Source: Eimeria necatrix (Eukaryota; Apicomplexa; Conoidasida; Eucoccidiorida; Eimeriidae). From it: a DNA stretch of 64,000 nt. The position numbers and the translations under genes are program-made. Positions within the stretch are counted from its first letter, which is position 1; every line of letters begins with the position of its first letter. Shown piece after piece: positions 1 to 13,300 of this stretch. The stretch spans positions 62,001-126,000 of the forward strand of contig NW_013654478.1 in assembly GCF_000499385.1 (NCBI RefSeq), read 5' to 3'. Below the pieces are notes generated by a model, which made no database searches, was not told the DNA's origin, and was given only the letters and a program-made list of their open reading frames with translations.

Positions 1-2371
1 CAGTCAAAGGCGAAGCAAGACGCGGCAGAAGCAGAAGCAGCAGCAGGCAGCAAAGGCGGTCTGCGTCCCGTCTTCGAGGAGTTGCTGTTTGAAGAGCCAA
101 TGGAGCAGCAGCAGCAGCAAAGAAGACGCTTGCAGTTTGTTGCGGAGAGGGACGGGCTGCTTGCTGGTCTCTGCATTACAAACGAAGTGGAGCTAGCACC
201 AGTGAGCAAGCACAACTGCTGAAGCAGCAGCAGCCGCAGCAGAAGCATTTGCGAATCTAGCTGTGTTGGGCAGCGCTGCAGTTGCGTTTACTGATGTCGC
301 AGCAGCTTCGGTGGCTCGTGTAAACGCCCGCATATTGCTTTATTTGCAAGCATCTGATACGGCCATTCTTCTGGTTTGTTGCTTCTTGTTCTGCTGCTGC
401 TGCTGTTGCTGCTGCAGGGTGTGTTCGTGGGCACGGAGACCTGCCGCAGCAGCTACACGGCGGACCCCGTAGCTGCCTTGTCCGTACATGGAACTTCTTG
501 CTGGTTTAAGGCGATTGCGTTGCTGCCTGAAGAAACTCCTGTCAAGAAAGGAGACAGGATTGACGTATTTTCTTTTGTGGACCTGCAGAATTTCGTACGT
601 ATACCGAAACCCAAGGCAGCAGCAACAACCCTTAGCAGCAGCAGCAGCTGCCAGAGCACGTTGAAGTGCAGCCGCAGCCGCTGAGACAGCAGCAAGGAGG
701 CACAGGCATTAGCTTTTCTAGTACTCCATAAACAGCCAGCTAATCTGCAGCAACGGGAAAAGTGCAGAGTAGCAGCAGTGGCAGCAGCAAAAGAGGCGGC
801 GGTAGAACAGGTAGCTGCAGGGCGGACTAAGGCAGGAGGCCCAGCTGTTGCAACGAAGAACAAACAGCAGCAGCAAAAGTAGAAAGAGTTGCAGCACTAC
901 TTGGAGCGCTGTGTGCATACGCATGTAGGGCATGTTGGGAGGCTTGTGCTTGTCCATGGCAGATTTGGCTGCTGCAGCAATGTTGCTGCTGCAACCGTGA
1001 CGGTGCTCCCGCATCGCTGCTAAGCTATCCTGTGTATGTTCTCGCTGCGGTGCTTCACCCGTGTAGCTTCTGTGCTGCTTCTGCTGCTTGCGCTTGCAGT
1101 CGTCGGAGATTTCTGGGCTTTCGGGTCAGAAGACGCAGAATGGCCAAGAAAACCCAAGCCGCAGCAGAAGCCGTTCAACTGCAAGCCGGTGGATGAGCCG
1201 CAACAGCAGCAACAACAGAGCCAGGAATGGCAGCAAGATCCGACAAGGCAGCAGCACCATGAAAAGCCGCATCAACGCCAACAGCAACAGCATCAGCAGC
1301 AGCGAGGTCAAGCATGCACGCTCCCTCTCTCCTGAATGCCCAAGCAGCAGCGGACACAACACAAGAGCCGCTAAATCCAGAAATGAAGATGACTTGTCGA
1401 ATCACAAAGCGGCGAAAGGCAAAAATTGTCTTTCCGACGACTCTGATGCAGCAGATATGGAAGTTGCATTACCTAAACGCAGTAGCAGCGGCAGTAGCAA
1501 CAAAAATCTGAAGACAGAGGAAGACGACCTAAAAGACTCAAACAGGACGGAGAACAAAACGGCAGAAACAGTCATAGATAGGCTCTACTTTGATGATGCC
1601 AGCAGCACGAACAGCAGCGGCAACAGCTTTTACAGCAGCCGCGCGGTACGCCTCCGGAGAACTTGTCATAAAGCGACGACTCACATCCCATTCCAATCAC
1701 AGCCAAAGAAGGAGTCAGCTAAAGGGCGCAGCAGCAGCAAGCAAACACCAAGCCCGCAACAAAGTAGCAGCAACAACAAAAGCTGTAACAGCCCGTCACT
1801 GCGTGCTGCGTTTGATGAGGTGAGTGAATTGACAGCTGAGATGCAGGGTAGGAGCAGCAGCTGCAAGGGCATTCGGACGGGCAGCTGCGACGGCATGAGC
1901 AACGAAAAGGCAAACAGAAACGCAGACAAATTAAGCAACAGCAGCAGCAGTGGCGGCAACAGTAGCAGCAGCGGCAACTTTATCCGAATTAAGAGAATGC
2001 TTGGGTGTGCGAGCAAAAATGAGAGGACAAAGCAGCGCCGCGATGCACCTGAGAAGACAGACGCGAGTTCAGCGGCCAGCCCAAAAGCCAATTCTTCCCC
2101 GGCCTCCGCTGATGTTGCTGCTGCTGCATCCACATTTCGAAGCCGTCAGGAGCCTCATGAGGGCGCAGAAAAAGCCGCAACTAAAGAAAAAGAGATTGAG
2201 CACCTCTCGAAGCTGCTGCAGCAAACGGGGCGGTACTCGAGGCCTCGATACAGATTTAGTATTCATGTGTTGAGAGGGGCTGAGATGGTGACGGGGGTAT
2301 CCGTCGATGTGCCCATAGAGGAGCAGTGCCCTCTGGCTCCCCTGGAGCCGGGCAGCAGCCTCAGGCCCTAG
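1..2371 (+). CDS. Protein arginine methyltransferase-like protein, C-terminal part (5' end outside window)
   Basis: Three exons close in phase 0: 1-201 (partial), 418-594 and 1100-2371. The donors are gtgagc at 202 and gtacgt at 595; the acceptors follow pyrimidine/CTG-rich tracts ending at 417 and 1099. Exon 1 carries RRRLQFVAERDGLLAGL and exon 2 carries LLPEETPVKKGDRIDVF. These resemble the beta-barrel strands after the catalytic core of class I arginine methyltransferases, where the family has a stretch like LEEPxxVKKGD. The last exon ends with RPRYRFSIHVLRGAEM, placed like the final barrel strand. Between these lie about 380 residues rich in Ser, Asn, Lys and Arg, with no recognisable fold. 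The SAM-binding core is not in the window, so activity cannot be judged. Family assignment is inferred from short motifs only. A different Rossmann methyltransferase with a barrel appendage is the main alternative. Confidence 0.45.
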
Positions 2372-4343
2372 AGGGATAGTAAGGAAAATTGAAAAGAGGG
2401 ATATACCGCAGCAGACGCTTCTGGGAGGGAAGAAAAATGCAGAGGCATATTTGAAACGCAGACAGCTAGCGAAACAGACACATCCACCAGAACACAACGA
2501 AGAAGAAGAGAAGGCAAAAGGGAAATCAGGAGCGCGTGGAGTTATCTTTAGAGCTCTGTTTCGCTGCAATAATTTTTAAAGGCTCACAAGCTGTTGTAAA
2601 AGCAGACAGCTGAGGAACTGATGGGTGCTTATAGTAGCTAAGCACAGATGAAGCCAAGAGGGAAGACAAGGCCAACATAGTAAAGCAAGCATTAAGAAAC
2701 AAGGCCATGCAAACAAGAGAGCGGCAGATGCACAACCACGCACAACGAGTAGACAGAAGCAGACGGCGATAGAAAAACAAGACACTGTCACACGCACTTG
2801 AGGAAATGGGAAGGAACAGCAGACGGGCGCAAGCAGAAACATGCGAAAGACAACGTTCAAGGCAGAGCCAGGCAACGGCGGAAGGCATGCGCGACTTGCT
2901 GCAACAAAGCAGGAGCCATTCGCCGACTTGGCCCTTTTTTAGCTTATTTATTGGGTGTGGTCCTGTCCGCGGGCTTCTGTTAATTGGCACGCCCCAAAAT
3001 TTTTATTACTGCTTAGCCGCAGTTTATCTGACACGGTCTTTTTCTTGGTCGTTGCTCCCCATTTGTCAATCTTCGTAGCCTTTCCTACGTCTCGTAGCTT
3101 TTCATTAATGGCTTCCTATGTTGCAATTAGAGCTCTGTCTGCCGACTGCGTAGAAGCCTGCCGGGCGGTGAACTCCCGCCTGTAGGTTTTACGTGGAGTA
3201 CATCTGAAGCGTAGGGTGCACAAAGAAATGACTCTGCTGAAGCCCTTTCTTACATGGGAGTGTCTGTGGACACTGGCGGGACCTTGCTGATGCTGCTCGC
3301 GCTGCTGCTATTCTTGGCGACCCTGCATCTACTCTGTGCCCTCGACTCCAGCTAAGTTCTGCCTATTTCAGCATTGAAGTCCCAAACAGTACACAGTGCC
3401 ATATCCCTGGGAACCCCCGGGGTGCCACCGCCCAAGGAGGCCCCAGACGTCCTCGCACTGGAGGCGCTGGGGCTGCATGCAGCCCCACGGGCCAATGGAC
3501 CGTTTGAGGGATGTTTGCGACGGTCAGCCGTACTGCGACAAGAACGCCAGTACGTATGAAATATGTCCGCACAAACGAATCCATGCATAGTGTATGCTTA
3601 CACGAATGATAAAATATACATATACATTCAATAGATGTAGACTATGCATTGCTTTTGATATATATGTATGTACTTCAAATGTGTAGACGCGCAAGAGCTG
3701 TAGGCGGAAAGCCACGGCGGGAAGCGACAGCATCAGACGTCTCCCACTTGTACCGGACGAATCTACCCGCGGGAATGTGATACACCCGAAATATAATATT
3801 GGGCATATATACGTATATACACCCCAAAACTGTATCAGCTGCAAAGGCAGACCTTGTCCTGCCTAGAAGCCCCGCCTCATGGCGCCTAGGTATGCCCGCC
3901 TGTCTGGGCGCCAGCAGGTAGGTGCCCATAGTTAAGTGAAGAGCACTCCAGCAAATGCCCAAAGGGTACGCCCAGGTAGGCGCCCCAGTTTACGCTGTTC
4001 CAAGGGGCCCTCGATTAGTACTCACATGTTGGGGCCCCAGCGGTGCCCCTTAACATCTGATATTGATTGTTGCCTGTTGTTGAGACAACTAACGCTGGGC
4101 GTCATTGGGATAACAGACTCTGGACTTCCGATAGTACATCTTTCTTCTCTGCTGCTGAGAGGCGGCTGACCAGCTGCAGCAGCTCCCGCCGGGAGCTTGC
4201 TGCCTCCGTGCGGCGCAGCAGAGCCCCCAGCTTCTCACAGCCTTCGCTGCCTGCAAGCAACAGACAGCGAATAACCCAGAATAACCCAGAAGTATATGTT
4301 CCTCTGGTCTATTCTCAGTTGCAAGTCCTAAGCTCCAAGCGCA
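2372..4343. other. Intergenic region between convergent genes
   Basis: This lies between the 3' ends of the PRMT-like gene (+) and ACC (-), so it should hold both 3' UTRs. Open frames here are short and show no family motifs. About 3590-3830 is rich in TA-type tracts (tatatatgtatg and similar). About 3850-4040 has several GGCGCC-containing words, and a 10-bp ataacccaga tandem repeat lies near 4270. I see no RNA gene. Confidence 0.6.
3468..3487. repeat. Perfect 20-bp palindrome
   Basis: The 20 bases are self-complementary (tggggctgcatgcagcccca), with no spacer. The centre is TGCATGCA, which fits the YGCATGCR element described for coccidian ribosomal-protein promoters, but here it sits between two convergent 3' ends. 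Function unknown. Confidence 0.6.
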
Positions 4344-7300
4344 CTAAGTAAGACTACACCCGCTTTCGCATGATCTGTGAATTCGTATTTGTGCCGTGCT
4401 GCAGCTCGTAAGCAGCTTACTCTCAAAGAACGCCACTGCCTCCTTGTCGTCTACTGAGTCAGCCGTCTGCGGAATCTCGGTTGTAAGGAGATGAAGGGCC
4501 TCATCCCATGTTAGGGCCGGGTCCGCTGTCATTAATTTTTTGCTGAAGAATTCGCAAAACAGGTACTTACATACAGAAAATCCGGAAAAAGCAACGAAGC
4601 CACCACTGGTGGGTAGTCCTGGGTAGTCCAAAAACTAACAAAAGAAGGCGAATGATCTCTTGCTCATTCACTCGTGACACAAATGAAAACACACAATTAC
4701 GCAGGTCTATCAAACTGACGCCCCACGGAACACTCTCAGAGGCCAGCAGAAGGTGCATTCACCACAAATGCCACACTCTATGCGTTCACTGTCTAGAAAA
4801 ACTAAATAAGCAGTTTTAATGCCTAAGTATTCACTGAAATGCATATCTTACACAGCATTGTTGGACGCCAGCCTCCTGCGGACTCTCCAGTAGAAAAATT
4901 CGCGGGCCTTGGGCCAACTCAAAATCCTTCGGACGCCACCGCGAGCCGCCATGCGGGGGGCCCTGTCATGAAGATCGGCGTAAACGTGAGCCACCTGCGC
5001 AGAGATCCCGACCCGAAAATCTTGAAATGAACAAACTAAATAATAATCTGCGTCCACTGGGTTCCCACCCGATCTACTGAATTTTTCAATAATCGGGGGA
5101 GCAACAGAACTATGACTCCCATGATCCTACACCTACACACTGGACGCTCGGCATTAATGACTGACGGAACCGTACTACTCAAACAGGCAATAGGTGATGC
5201 AGACAAGCCGATAACAAGGAACATACAGAGCATTCCCAAGAACACGCTGACGAAAAGTATCACTCAGAAATAAAAACTAATTGAAAAGTTTCTAAGACAC
5301 AAAGAGCACGACTAGCGCGATGCCACTGACCTGCGTGTACACTGGCATCAGCTGATCTTCTCTCTTCTTTATGTTTTGCTTGATCTTCTCTGCCTCCTTT
5401 GGCGTCTGCACATCACAAATCGCAAGCCGCAACGCTTCATAAAAAATAAGCCGCAACCCAGAGCATCGCAGCTCTTAGAAGTCATCCTTGGAGACCCTAC
5501 AGCGAGGTACACGTTCACAGAAAATGCCTTCAATCAGAGGCCTCATTAGCCCCTCAACTGCGTATCACGTAGTGGTTGGAGACTACAGTGAGGCAGCAAA
5601 TGTTGCCTGTCCGTCAGAGGCGGTGAGCGTGCTGTGTCTTACGGCGGCTGCAGCAAGGTCTGCTTGCCATTGTTTGAGCGTGCTATCATTCTTGTGCATG
5701 AGTTTTCTCCTTTCAGCTTCTCTGAATTTGATTTCACAGATGCCAGGAGGCTCAAGGACACCTCCTCTGGCTAGCTCATCTGCATAAAGCTCCATCTGGG
5801 AGGCGTTGATGGTGGGATCGATGACCACCCAAGATCCTCCTCGGAGCTCGGCGTGTGGCGGAATATAGACGAACACAGGGTGTTTGTACACTCGGAGGGC
5901 GTCCACAATCATCGAGCCAAACTTCAATACCTCATTGAACATGTCTCGAGTGCCCCCAGAAAAGCCTCTCCAATTTGCGAATATTATCAGCGGCAGGTTT
6001 TCGCCTCTGTTGAAATCCGCTATTGCCTGCGCCGTTTTGTATGCGCTAGAAGGGAACCACACCTGTCCAGCCTACGCGCAGAACAATTGCACACATGGAG
6101 ACACCCAATGTGCGTCCATACATAAACAAAGGCAGACACTAGAAACAAATGGGCAGGCCGGTAAGACATGTGAATAGAAGCTTCGGCGCTAACCTGAGCT
6201 CCACAACCCAACATTTTTCCGAGTGAGCTCAACAACCCTGACACTCTGAACCCCTAGCGGCATGTGCATGCAAATTTTTCTACACATTCCCCACGTCTGC
6301 CGTGCATAGTAGAACTCACCTGAGGAATTTCTACCCTCGCGCTGTCTGCATTGGCTGGATCTGCAGGGGCCACTGCTGTGGTTGTTCTGGGATCAACCGC
6401 AATGACACCAATTGGCTGTCCGCCCAGTCGGGCTCTGCCCACAACGACGCCTGCACCCCAAGGCCCCTGCACTTCCTTAAAGCTGCCTCTGTCACAGAAC
6501 CCAGACACCCACCGCCGCTGGTGCTTTTTGTGCTGCTGCTGCGGTACCTCAGCAGCTCCCTCGGCGTCTGACTCGAGAGGGGAGCTGGGCGGAGTGGCAG
6601 GGACCTCATGGCCTGCTAGCATGTGTCTGGGGTCGTATGGAGTGGAGGTCGGGGTGAATTCTATGTCGCGGTTGACTGGATCTGTCTCAAGATGGGGCGT
6701 GTGAGTGGCGTCCGCGGTGGGAGGGACAAATTCGAGCCAGCGCATAACCTCTGCAATGCCTGCTTTGTCATTGGCAACCTCTAAATGCGCAATGCCGTTA
6801 GGCAACATGACTTCGGGGCCCCCAAGCTGGTCCTGGGACACGTAGACTTCTCTGCCCAGGAGCTTGTTCAACGCCTGGTAACCAGTTAGTACAAGTGGCG
6901 AGGTCTTCTGCTGTATACAGCGCTGGGCCAGGCGAACGACGTAGGCGCCAATACCCACAGAACGCCCAGAGACAAGAGACAGAGTGAACACCTCATCATA
7001 GGCCAGGCTTGTTTCTCCCGCTATTTTCCCGGAGCCCCGCAGGTTCTCCACTCCCAAGTGCTGTCCCTCAGACCCCACAACTGCATCGAGAACAAACACG
7101 CGGTCACCTATACCACTTTCTGCTCCCGCAGGAGTGGGAATCCAGTGGCCCACAACGGCGCCTGGAGGCAATTCGCGCATGTCTTTCTCTGTGATGTACA
7201 GGTGCTTGAAGCCCAATGCAGGGTTTTCTGGGTCGGTCCACTCTACGTGAAGCTTCTCCTTGAGCTGCTCGTAGACCCCAATGCGAGCACCACTGTTGCA

Positions 7301-10300
7301 CGCAATGTAGATACGGGGAATCTTGTGCTTGCGAGCGAAGGCCGAGGCTTGTCTGTACACCTCGTGCTCCTCTACCCCGAAGGAACCCCCTTGGTAGGTC
7401 ACGTCATTGCCGATCACCACCACCTCACGACCATGCGGATACTCAGGAGTCCGCAGCAGCAGCAAAAATGCTACCATGCCCACTTTGTTGTCTCCCACCT
7501 GCCAATTCCGATGCAGCTGTAGCTTCCCATCGGGGCCCATGTGAAACTCCCGCGTCTAAAACACCCAGCATCAGCAGCAAATGCACAAAAACGTCGATCA
7601 GCGAGTTACTAGAGTACCGGAACAAACGCGACAGGGAAAGAAGCACCGCAAAGCTGTGCAAGAGTAGCGGCGGCTCGGCTTTTCTTATCCGCGTTGAGCC
7701 TTTCTTCTCCAATGTAATTTTAATTCTATATCTACTGGCACCCCTCTATCTATGCCTATTATGGCTTTCTTCCCTCCTTGGCTACATATGCGCCTGCATA
7801 TCTCTCTCGGTGTGTCTGTCTATGCGCATCCGTCCGTGTGTAATTTACCTCCATGAGTTTGTGCGGCACTTTAAGCTTCCGGCTGTCCCCGGCATTTTCA
7901 AGTTCTTGTTGGCTGCGTCTCCACTGCTGCTGCATCTCAGTCTTTATAAAGCCCAGGAAGTCGTAGATATACGTGCTCCCGGCGCGTTGTGCTGCTGCCC
8001 TCTTGGCTGCTAGCTGCGCCTCGCTGACGCCCTTTAGCGGCACGAGTGGCGCCGTCCTCTCCGCCTCAGCTGCAGCAGCAGCAGTTCCCCCTCGACCCCA
8101 AGAAAATGGCAGACGGTCGCTGCTGCAGGTGCTGCTTTGGATACTGGCAGAGAACTCCATGCTATCGCCTGCTGAAGACCGACTCGCCATTTGCTCCCCT
8201 TCTTTAAAGGAAGCGCTTTCCGGGGTAGATAACTCTGACAGGAGCGGAGACGGAGCAGCAGAGCTGTCTGCTGTTGAGGTCTCAGCCCCCAAAACCTGCT
8301 TCTTTGGCTGGGTCTGCTGCCTCAAGGTCGCCGTAGCAGATGAATGCAACTCACACTCGCCGTCGTATTCCGCCACAGCGCCAGGCACGGACAGCTCCTC
8401 CGGCTCAAGCCAGCAGCCTCCCCTGCTGGAAGCCCTGATAATTTGCTGCTGCTGTGGGGCAGCAGCAGCACTGGCAGTGCTTGCTGCCTCTGTCGCCCTA
8501 CCTGCTGCTAAGGGCACCCGCAGCTCCACCTTCTCCACATTCAGCCGCAGCACCCGTTCGCCTTGCTCGGCCTTGAGAGTGTGGATTGCCTCGAAGAGAG
8601 CCTTTTGCAGAGCTGCCTGTCTCTCTTCGGTCTCTGGCTGCAGGAGCTGCAGCACAACTGTGCTGCTGCTTGTGGGGTGGACGTGAGGATCCCTGAAGGC
8701 TGCCTCCAACTGCTGGAGCAAATGCTGAAGCAACTGCTGCAGGCCCTCCCCTTGCAGCAGCACATCAGCCTTAGGAATAATGCGGTGTATGTACACTGTC
8801 TCCCGCAGCGCTGGGGTACGGAGAGGCGCTGCAGCACCAGTTGGAGGTGTCGGCGGCTTCGGGGAGACAGCATGCAGCAACAGATCCGTCGATACTGCGG
8901 GGGGCACTGCAGCAGCAGCCGCAGCGGACGGCAAGCGTCGCACAGTCCCCTTACCCCTCATCATCTCTATTTCTCCGAAGACAAACTGAGACAACGAAAG
9001 GCCCCTGCAGCAACGTAAGACCAAATACATAGAGAAAGTACACTAACGCTGCAAATGTTGCTCCGCTTGAGGCTCCAGCCTCTTTAGTCGCTGTCGTGTT
9101 TCTCCGTAACAAAGAGGCAAACAAGTCTTCTTTGACCCTTCAGTGCGTGCATACTCTCCTAGGGAACACTCCGTGGCTCGGCTCACCGTTGTAGAGGGTC
9201 CTCCTGCAACTGCAGGTCCTGCTGCGGGACAAGAGTAACCTGCTGAGCGTCTCCATTTGTCCTCGGCAGCAGCAAGCGGAGACTGTGGAGCCTCTTCAGT
9301 GCTGCTGCAGCGTCTGGTGAGCTTGCAGCAGCTGCTGCTGCAGCTGCAGCTGCTGCATCTGCAACTTCAGCAGCTCCCGTTGTTTCTGCAGTTGCCACCG
9401 GCAAACTGAGCAGCAAAACGCCCTTGGTCTCTTCACTAAGTGCCTTTTGCTGCTGTCCTAGTTGCTGCAGCAGCACCCCCACCTGCTGCTGCAAGTCTTC
9501 CATGCCCGAGACAGCAGCAAAGATGCCCGCGTTTAGCGTCGCCCCAGAGCCCTCGTGGAGCGTGTCTCTCCAAGTGAACGGGATGACACCCTGCTCCTGC
9601 TGCTGTTGCAATTGGACTTCAAGTCCCAACAGCTGCCTCCTCAGCATCATTTCCTTAGCTGAAAGACCAACATTGGAATCTCTGAACAAGTGAGCTAGAA
9701 GCCCATAGCCTCCGAGCTCTTCAGGGAGCTGCAACAGCTCGTCCCGCAACTGCTGCTGCTGCTGCTGCTGCAAGTTCTGCAGCTGTTGCAGCTGCGTACG
9801 CAGCGTATCAACACGCTCCGCAACAGAGGGAAGGAGCAGCTGTTTCAGCAGTCGTTGAGACGCTAAGGCAAGGACATTGTAGGCGACGCCCCGCAAAGAC
9901 CCCACACGACGCAAGAGGCCTTCAAGTCTGGAAGAGTCGAAATCGGAGGTTCCAGCAGCAGTCAGCCTTCCCTGCGGCAGCAAAGATCACAGCAGCAGAA
10001 ACAACAGTACGAGCCGTCCTCGGTCACGATAAGCTCACACAGAAGCTGCAAGAAAGACGAGAATGCGATATTCCATTCTGTGCATGCTCCACAGCTGCTG
10101 CTGCCGTAGATAAAGCAAGGTCGCGCAAGCAAAAATAATTGCTGCAGGAAATTGAGAGGACCGTAGCAGCAGAAACTAAAGCACTTTGATTTCGGCTCAC
10201 TGCCAATTCCTTCAGAAGTAGTAGGAGCATTTCCGTCTTCTGTTTGAGGGCGTAGTGCGAAACGTACACCCTAAACTGTCCCTCAGTGTCTGTAGTAGCA

Positions 10301-13300
10301 GCAGCAACTGCAGCTGCTGCATCTGCATTTCCCCTCCCTGCAAACAACTCCTCTGTCTCCAAGAAGCGCGTGAGGCATTTCTCTGTGAAGGCAGCCAAAG
10401 CAAGCGGCGAGTCTCCACAGGGGCCCGAGAGCAGCGAGTTCAGTAGTTGCTGCGCTGTTTGTTGCTGCACGAAGCCGCTGAGCAACAGCTCAAGCCGAGC
10501 TTCCGCAGCAGCAGCAACTTCCTTAGCTGCTTCTTCTGGCGAAAGCTGGAGGGCAGAGGGAGAGGCCGGTGGGCTCGCTGTGTTTTCAGCTGTCTCTTCT
10601 TCTGCCTCCCCCGGAGTTGCAGCAGCAGCTGTCAAGTCAAGCGAACCCTCAAATGGCGTCAAACGAACCACCTTCGAAGGATCCTCTAGCCGCAGGGAGG
10701 CCAGCAGCTCTCCCTGCTGAATCAGTGACCCTGCGCTCTTGCGATGTATCAGCTCCCCACTTTCGCCAGCCTGGAAACAACCCAAGCGGCAGCAGCAGCA
10801 GCAATGCTTCAGGCCCTGCAACTAATGCAAGCATTGCTTCTCCGCGGGAGAGACAGAGGCGAGGAATCAAACACAGACTCAAGGAAACACACGGGGGTTT
10901 AGGCACCAAGGTTCTCTCTCACCGTCAGTGTGAGGATCATCTTCATGGCCTCGACCTCGGCAAACGGCTGTCCTTTCTTAACGTGTTCCCCGTCCCCAAC
11001 AAGATATCTAACAAGGCGCCCATTGACATCTGAGCGCATCTCCGAGGGATCTCTCTGGTCTAAAACCATCAGAGAATTGTCCCCCAGCTCCAGCCGGAGG
11101 CCGAGGGGCTCCTCAGTGGCGCTGAAACGCAGCAGTCGCGGGTGAATCCCGTGCTGCAGCTCCTGCGGCTGCTGCGTCTGTTGCATCTGTTGATCCGACT
11201 GCTGCTCTTGCGGGGGGTCGGAATATATGGACAACAGATAAGAGCCATCCGACTGTTGTCTATACTGCACCTCTCCCTTTTGTTTGTTTATTGCAAATCC
11301 CAATGCCGACGGGGAAGTCCTTGTGAAGTTCAACTTGTACAACTGGCCATCCCACGCTATCGGCACTTCCACTGACAGCAGCGGCCCCACAGGTGGCAAA
11401 TATGTGTGGCCTCGAGCAGCAGTAGACAGCCAAGATGCCTTCTGTTTCTGGAGCATTGCATACAGAAAGCAGCACACCGAAATGTTCGGCATAAGTAAGA
11501 CAAGCTCCCACTAGGGGGGAAATTACGGGCCCCCGCTGCTCTTGCTGATGCCGCCATCGCGGCTGCAATTCACAACTGCTGCCGTTAGAAAACGTAACGG
11601 CATGAAAAGTAATAAGCAACAGTAGTACCGAAAACGGCATTAAACGCAATACCCCTCGGCAGCGTGAGAGAGAAGCTGAGCTTCAGCAGCAGTGCATGGA
11701 GGACAACAGCAGCAGCACAGGCATCAGTCACCTCACCTCCAATGCCTGAATGGCTCTGAAGGCAGCGGACGCAAACACGACATCATCGGCCTTGGGTGAA
11801 GGCAGCAGCTGTTTGGCCTTGATGATACCATCAAGCCACTCCGTATTGAGGGTATGATTGACAAACGCTGGCTGCTGCAGCAGCACCTGCAAGAAGTTAA
11901 TGGGTGTTCTTATATCCCCCTTAATCTGCAGCTGCTGCAGACCCCAAATCAGCCGTTTCCTTGCTTCATTCCTCGTGGATCCTCCAGCAAACACGTGTCC
12001 AAACTGGGAGTCTGCGTAGGCATGCAAGGCTCCCTTTGTCCCCACACAGAAGTAGCCCCACACCTTCTCCGGTGGATTGAAACTCAGCGAATGCACTCGG
12101 CCGCTCGTAGGCCGGAAGCCGTCGCTCGGGTTTTCCGCCGTCACACGGGCCTGAGGACATGATGGCAACAGCAGAAGGGAGATGAACTCAATGCGCGCAA
12201 GCACTTGTTTGTTAGCTGCCCGAACCTGTGGAGCTGTCCCTGGCTCCACAAGAAGACTAAATTTTGCAGAGTAAGAAAGGTAAAGAAGTAAAGAAAGGAG
12301 TATTGAATCATACAGCAGCTGCAGAGATGCACTGAGAAGACATGAATTCATGGCTTCAAAGATAAACACAAAATGAGGCCACGTAAACGACAAAGCAATG
12401 GGTTTCATGAAGCTTAGAGCCACCAAATGCACTTCCACCAGTTGCACCTGCTTCGACAGTTACACTGCCACAACATAACCATCGCAGCATTCCCCACAGT
12501 CACTATCACCAAAGCACCGCCAGCAGCAGCAAAATGGGAGCGTGTCTGACCGCAATGCAATGCATCTTAAGTGGCATGTAGTCTTCTTTAAGGAAGTCGA
12601 TCTTGTCGGTGCCCGTGGGGTCTCTGCCGAAGAAGGATCTGATGCTAGGGATTCTGTTAAGAGGAATACCCATGGCAACCTGTAGCTGCAGGGCGGGCAA
12701 GTTCTGGCCCGTGACTGCCTCAGTCACCGGGTGCTCCACCTGCAGCCTGGGATTCAACTCTAAGAAATAGAAGGAATCCGTTGCCGGGTTAAACAAGTAC
12801 TCAACTGTGCCCACGCCCTCGTAGCCAAGTGACTGCGTCAGGCGCTGGGCTGCACGTTCCATCTCCCTGTCGAGCGCCCCAAAGCAGTTCCGCAAATGTG
12901 ACATTGCATGAAAACTCATGTAATGGGAAAGAGAGGCCCAAAGGTGCGCAAAGAAATCCGGAAAACACGGTGGCAAGTGCATGAGCAGGAGATGGAACAG
13001 CGGCACTCAAAAACACAGGAGAGCATACTGGCACAACGGCAGAGAACTGCACAACAAAGCAGTCGGACCTGACAGAGGATATCCAGAAACTGTGCTCTGA
13101 TAGAGAGGCATAAACTGCAAAAATGGGGGACTCGCACAGAGAGAAGCAGTGAGACTGGAGAAACAAGCGCTGAGGCTGCCTCGCGCTGAGGCTACCGCCA
13201 AGCAACAGCAAGAGGAAGGGCCAAGCAGATGGAAGGAAAGGTGCAGAGCCGCCACTTTCTAAACCACAGAAATTGTGAGCTGGGATCGCACTTGAACGTC

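Noticed and set aside
5990..6062. ACC exon 14 starting at the later acceptor (tggacag, giving VWFP first)
   Set aside because: The acceptor ten bases earlier (gcgtag) keeps the conserved AGQVWFP of carboxyltransferases and the same phase, so it was preferred.
9183..10821. Many open frames on the plus strand across ACC and VPS13
   Set aside because: They are shadows of the minus-strand exons, mostly Leu/Ser/Cys runs from CAG/CTG repeats, and lack splice consistency or motifs.
13192..13291. Read-through of ACC exon 6 to its stop near 13192
   Set aside because: Family sequence stops at ETFK and resumes with EMERAAQRL at 12866 in exact phase, so the tail is intronic.
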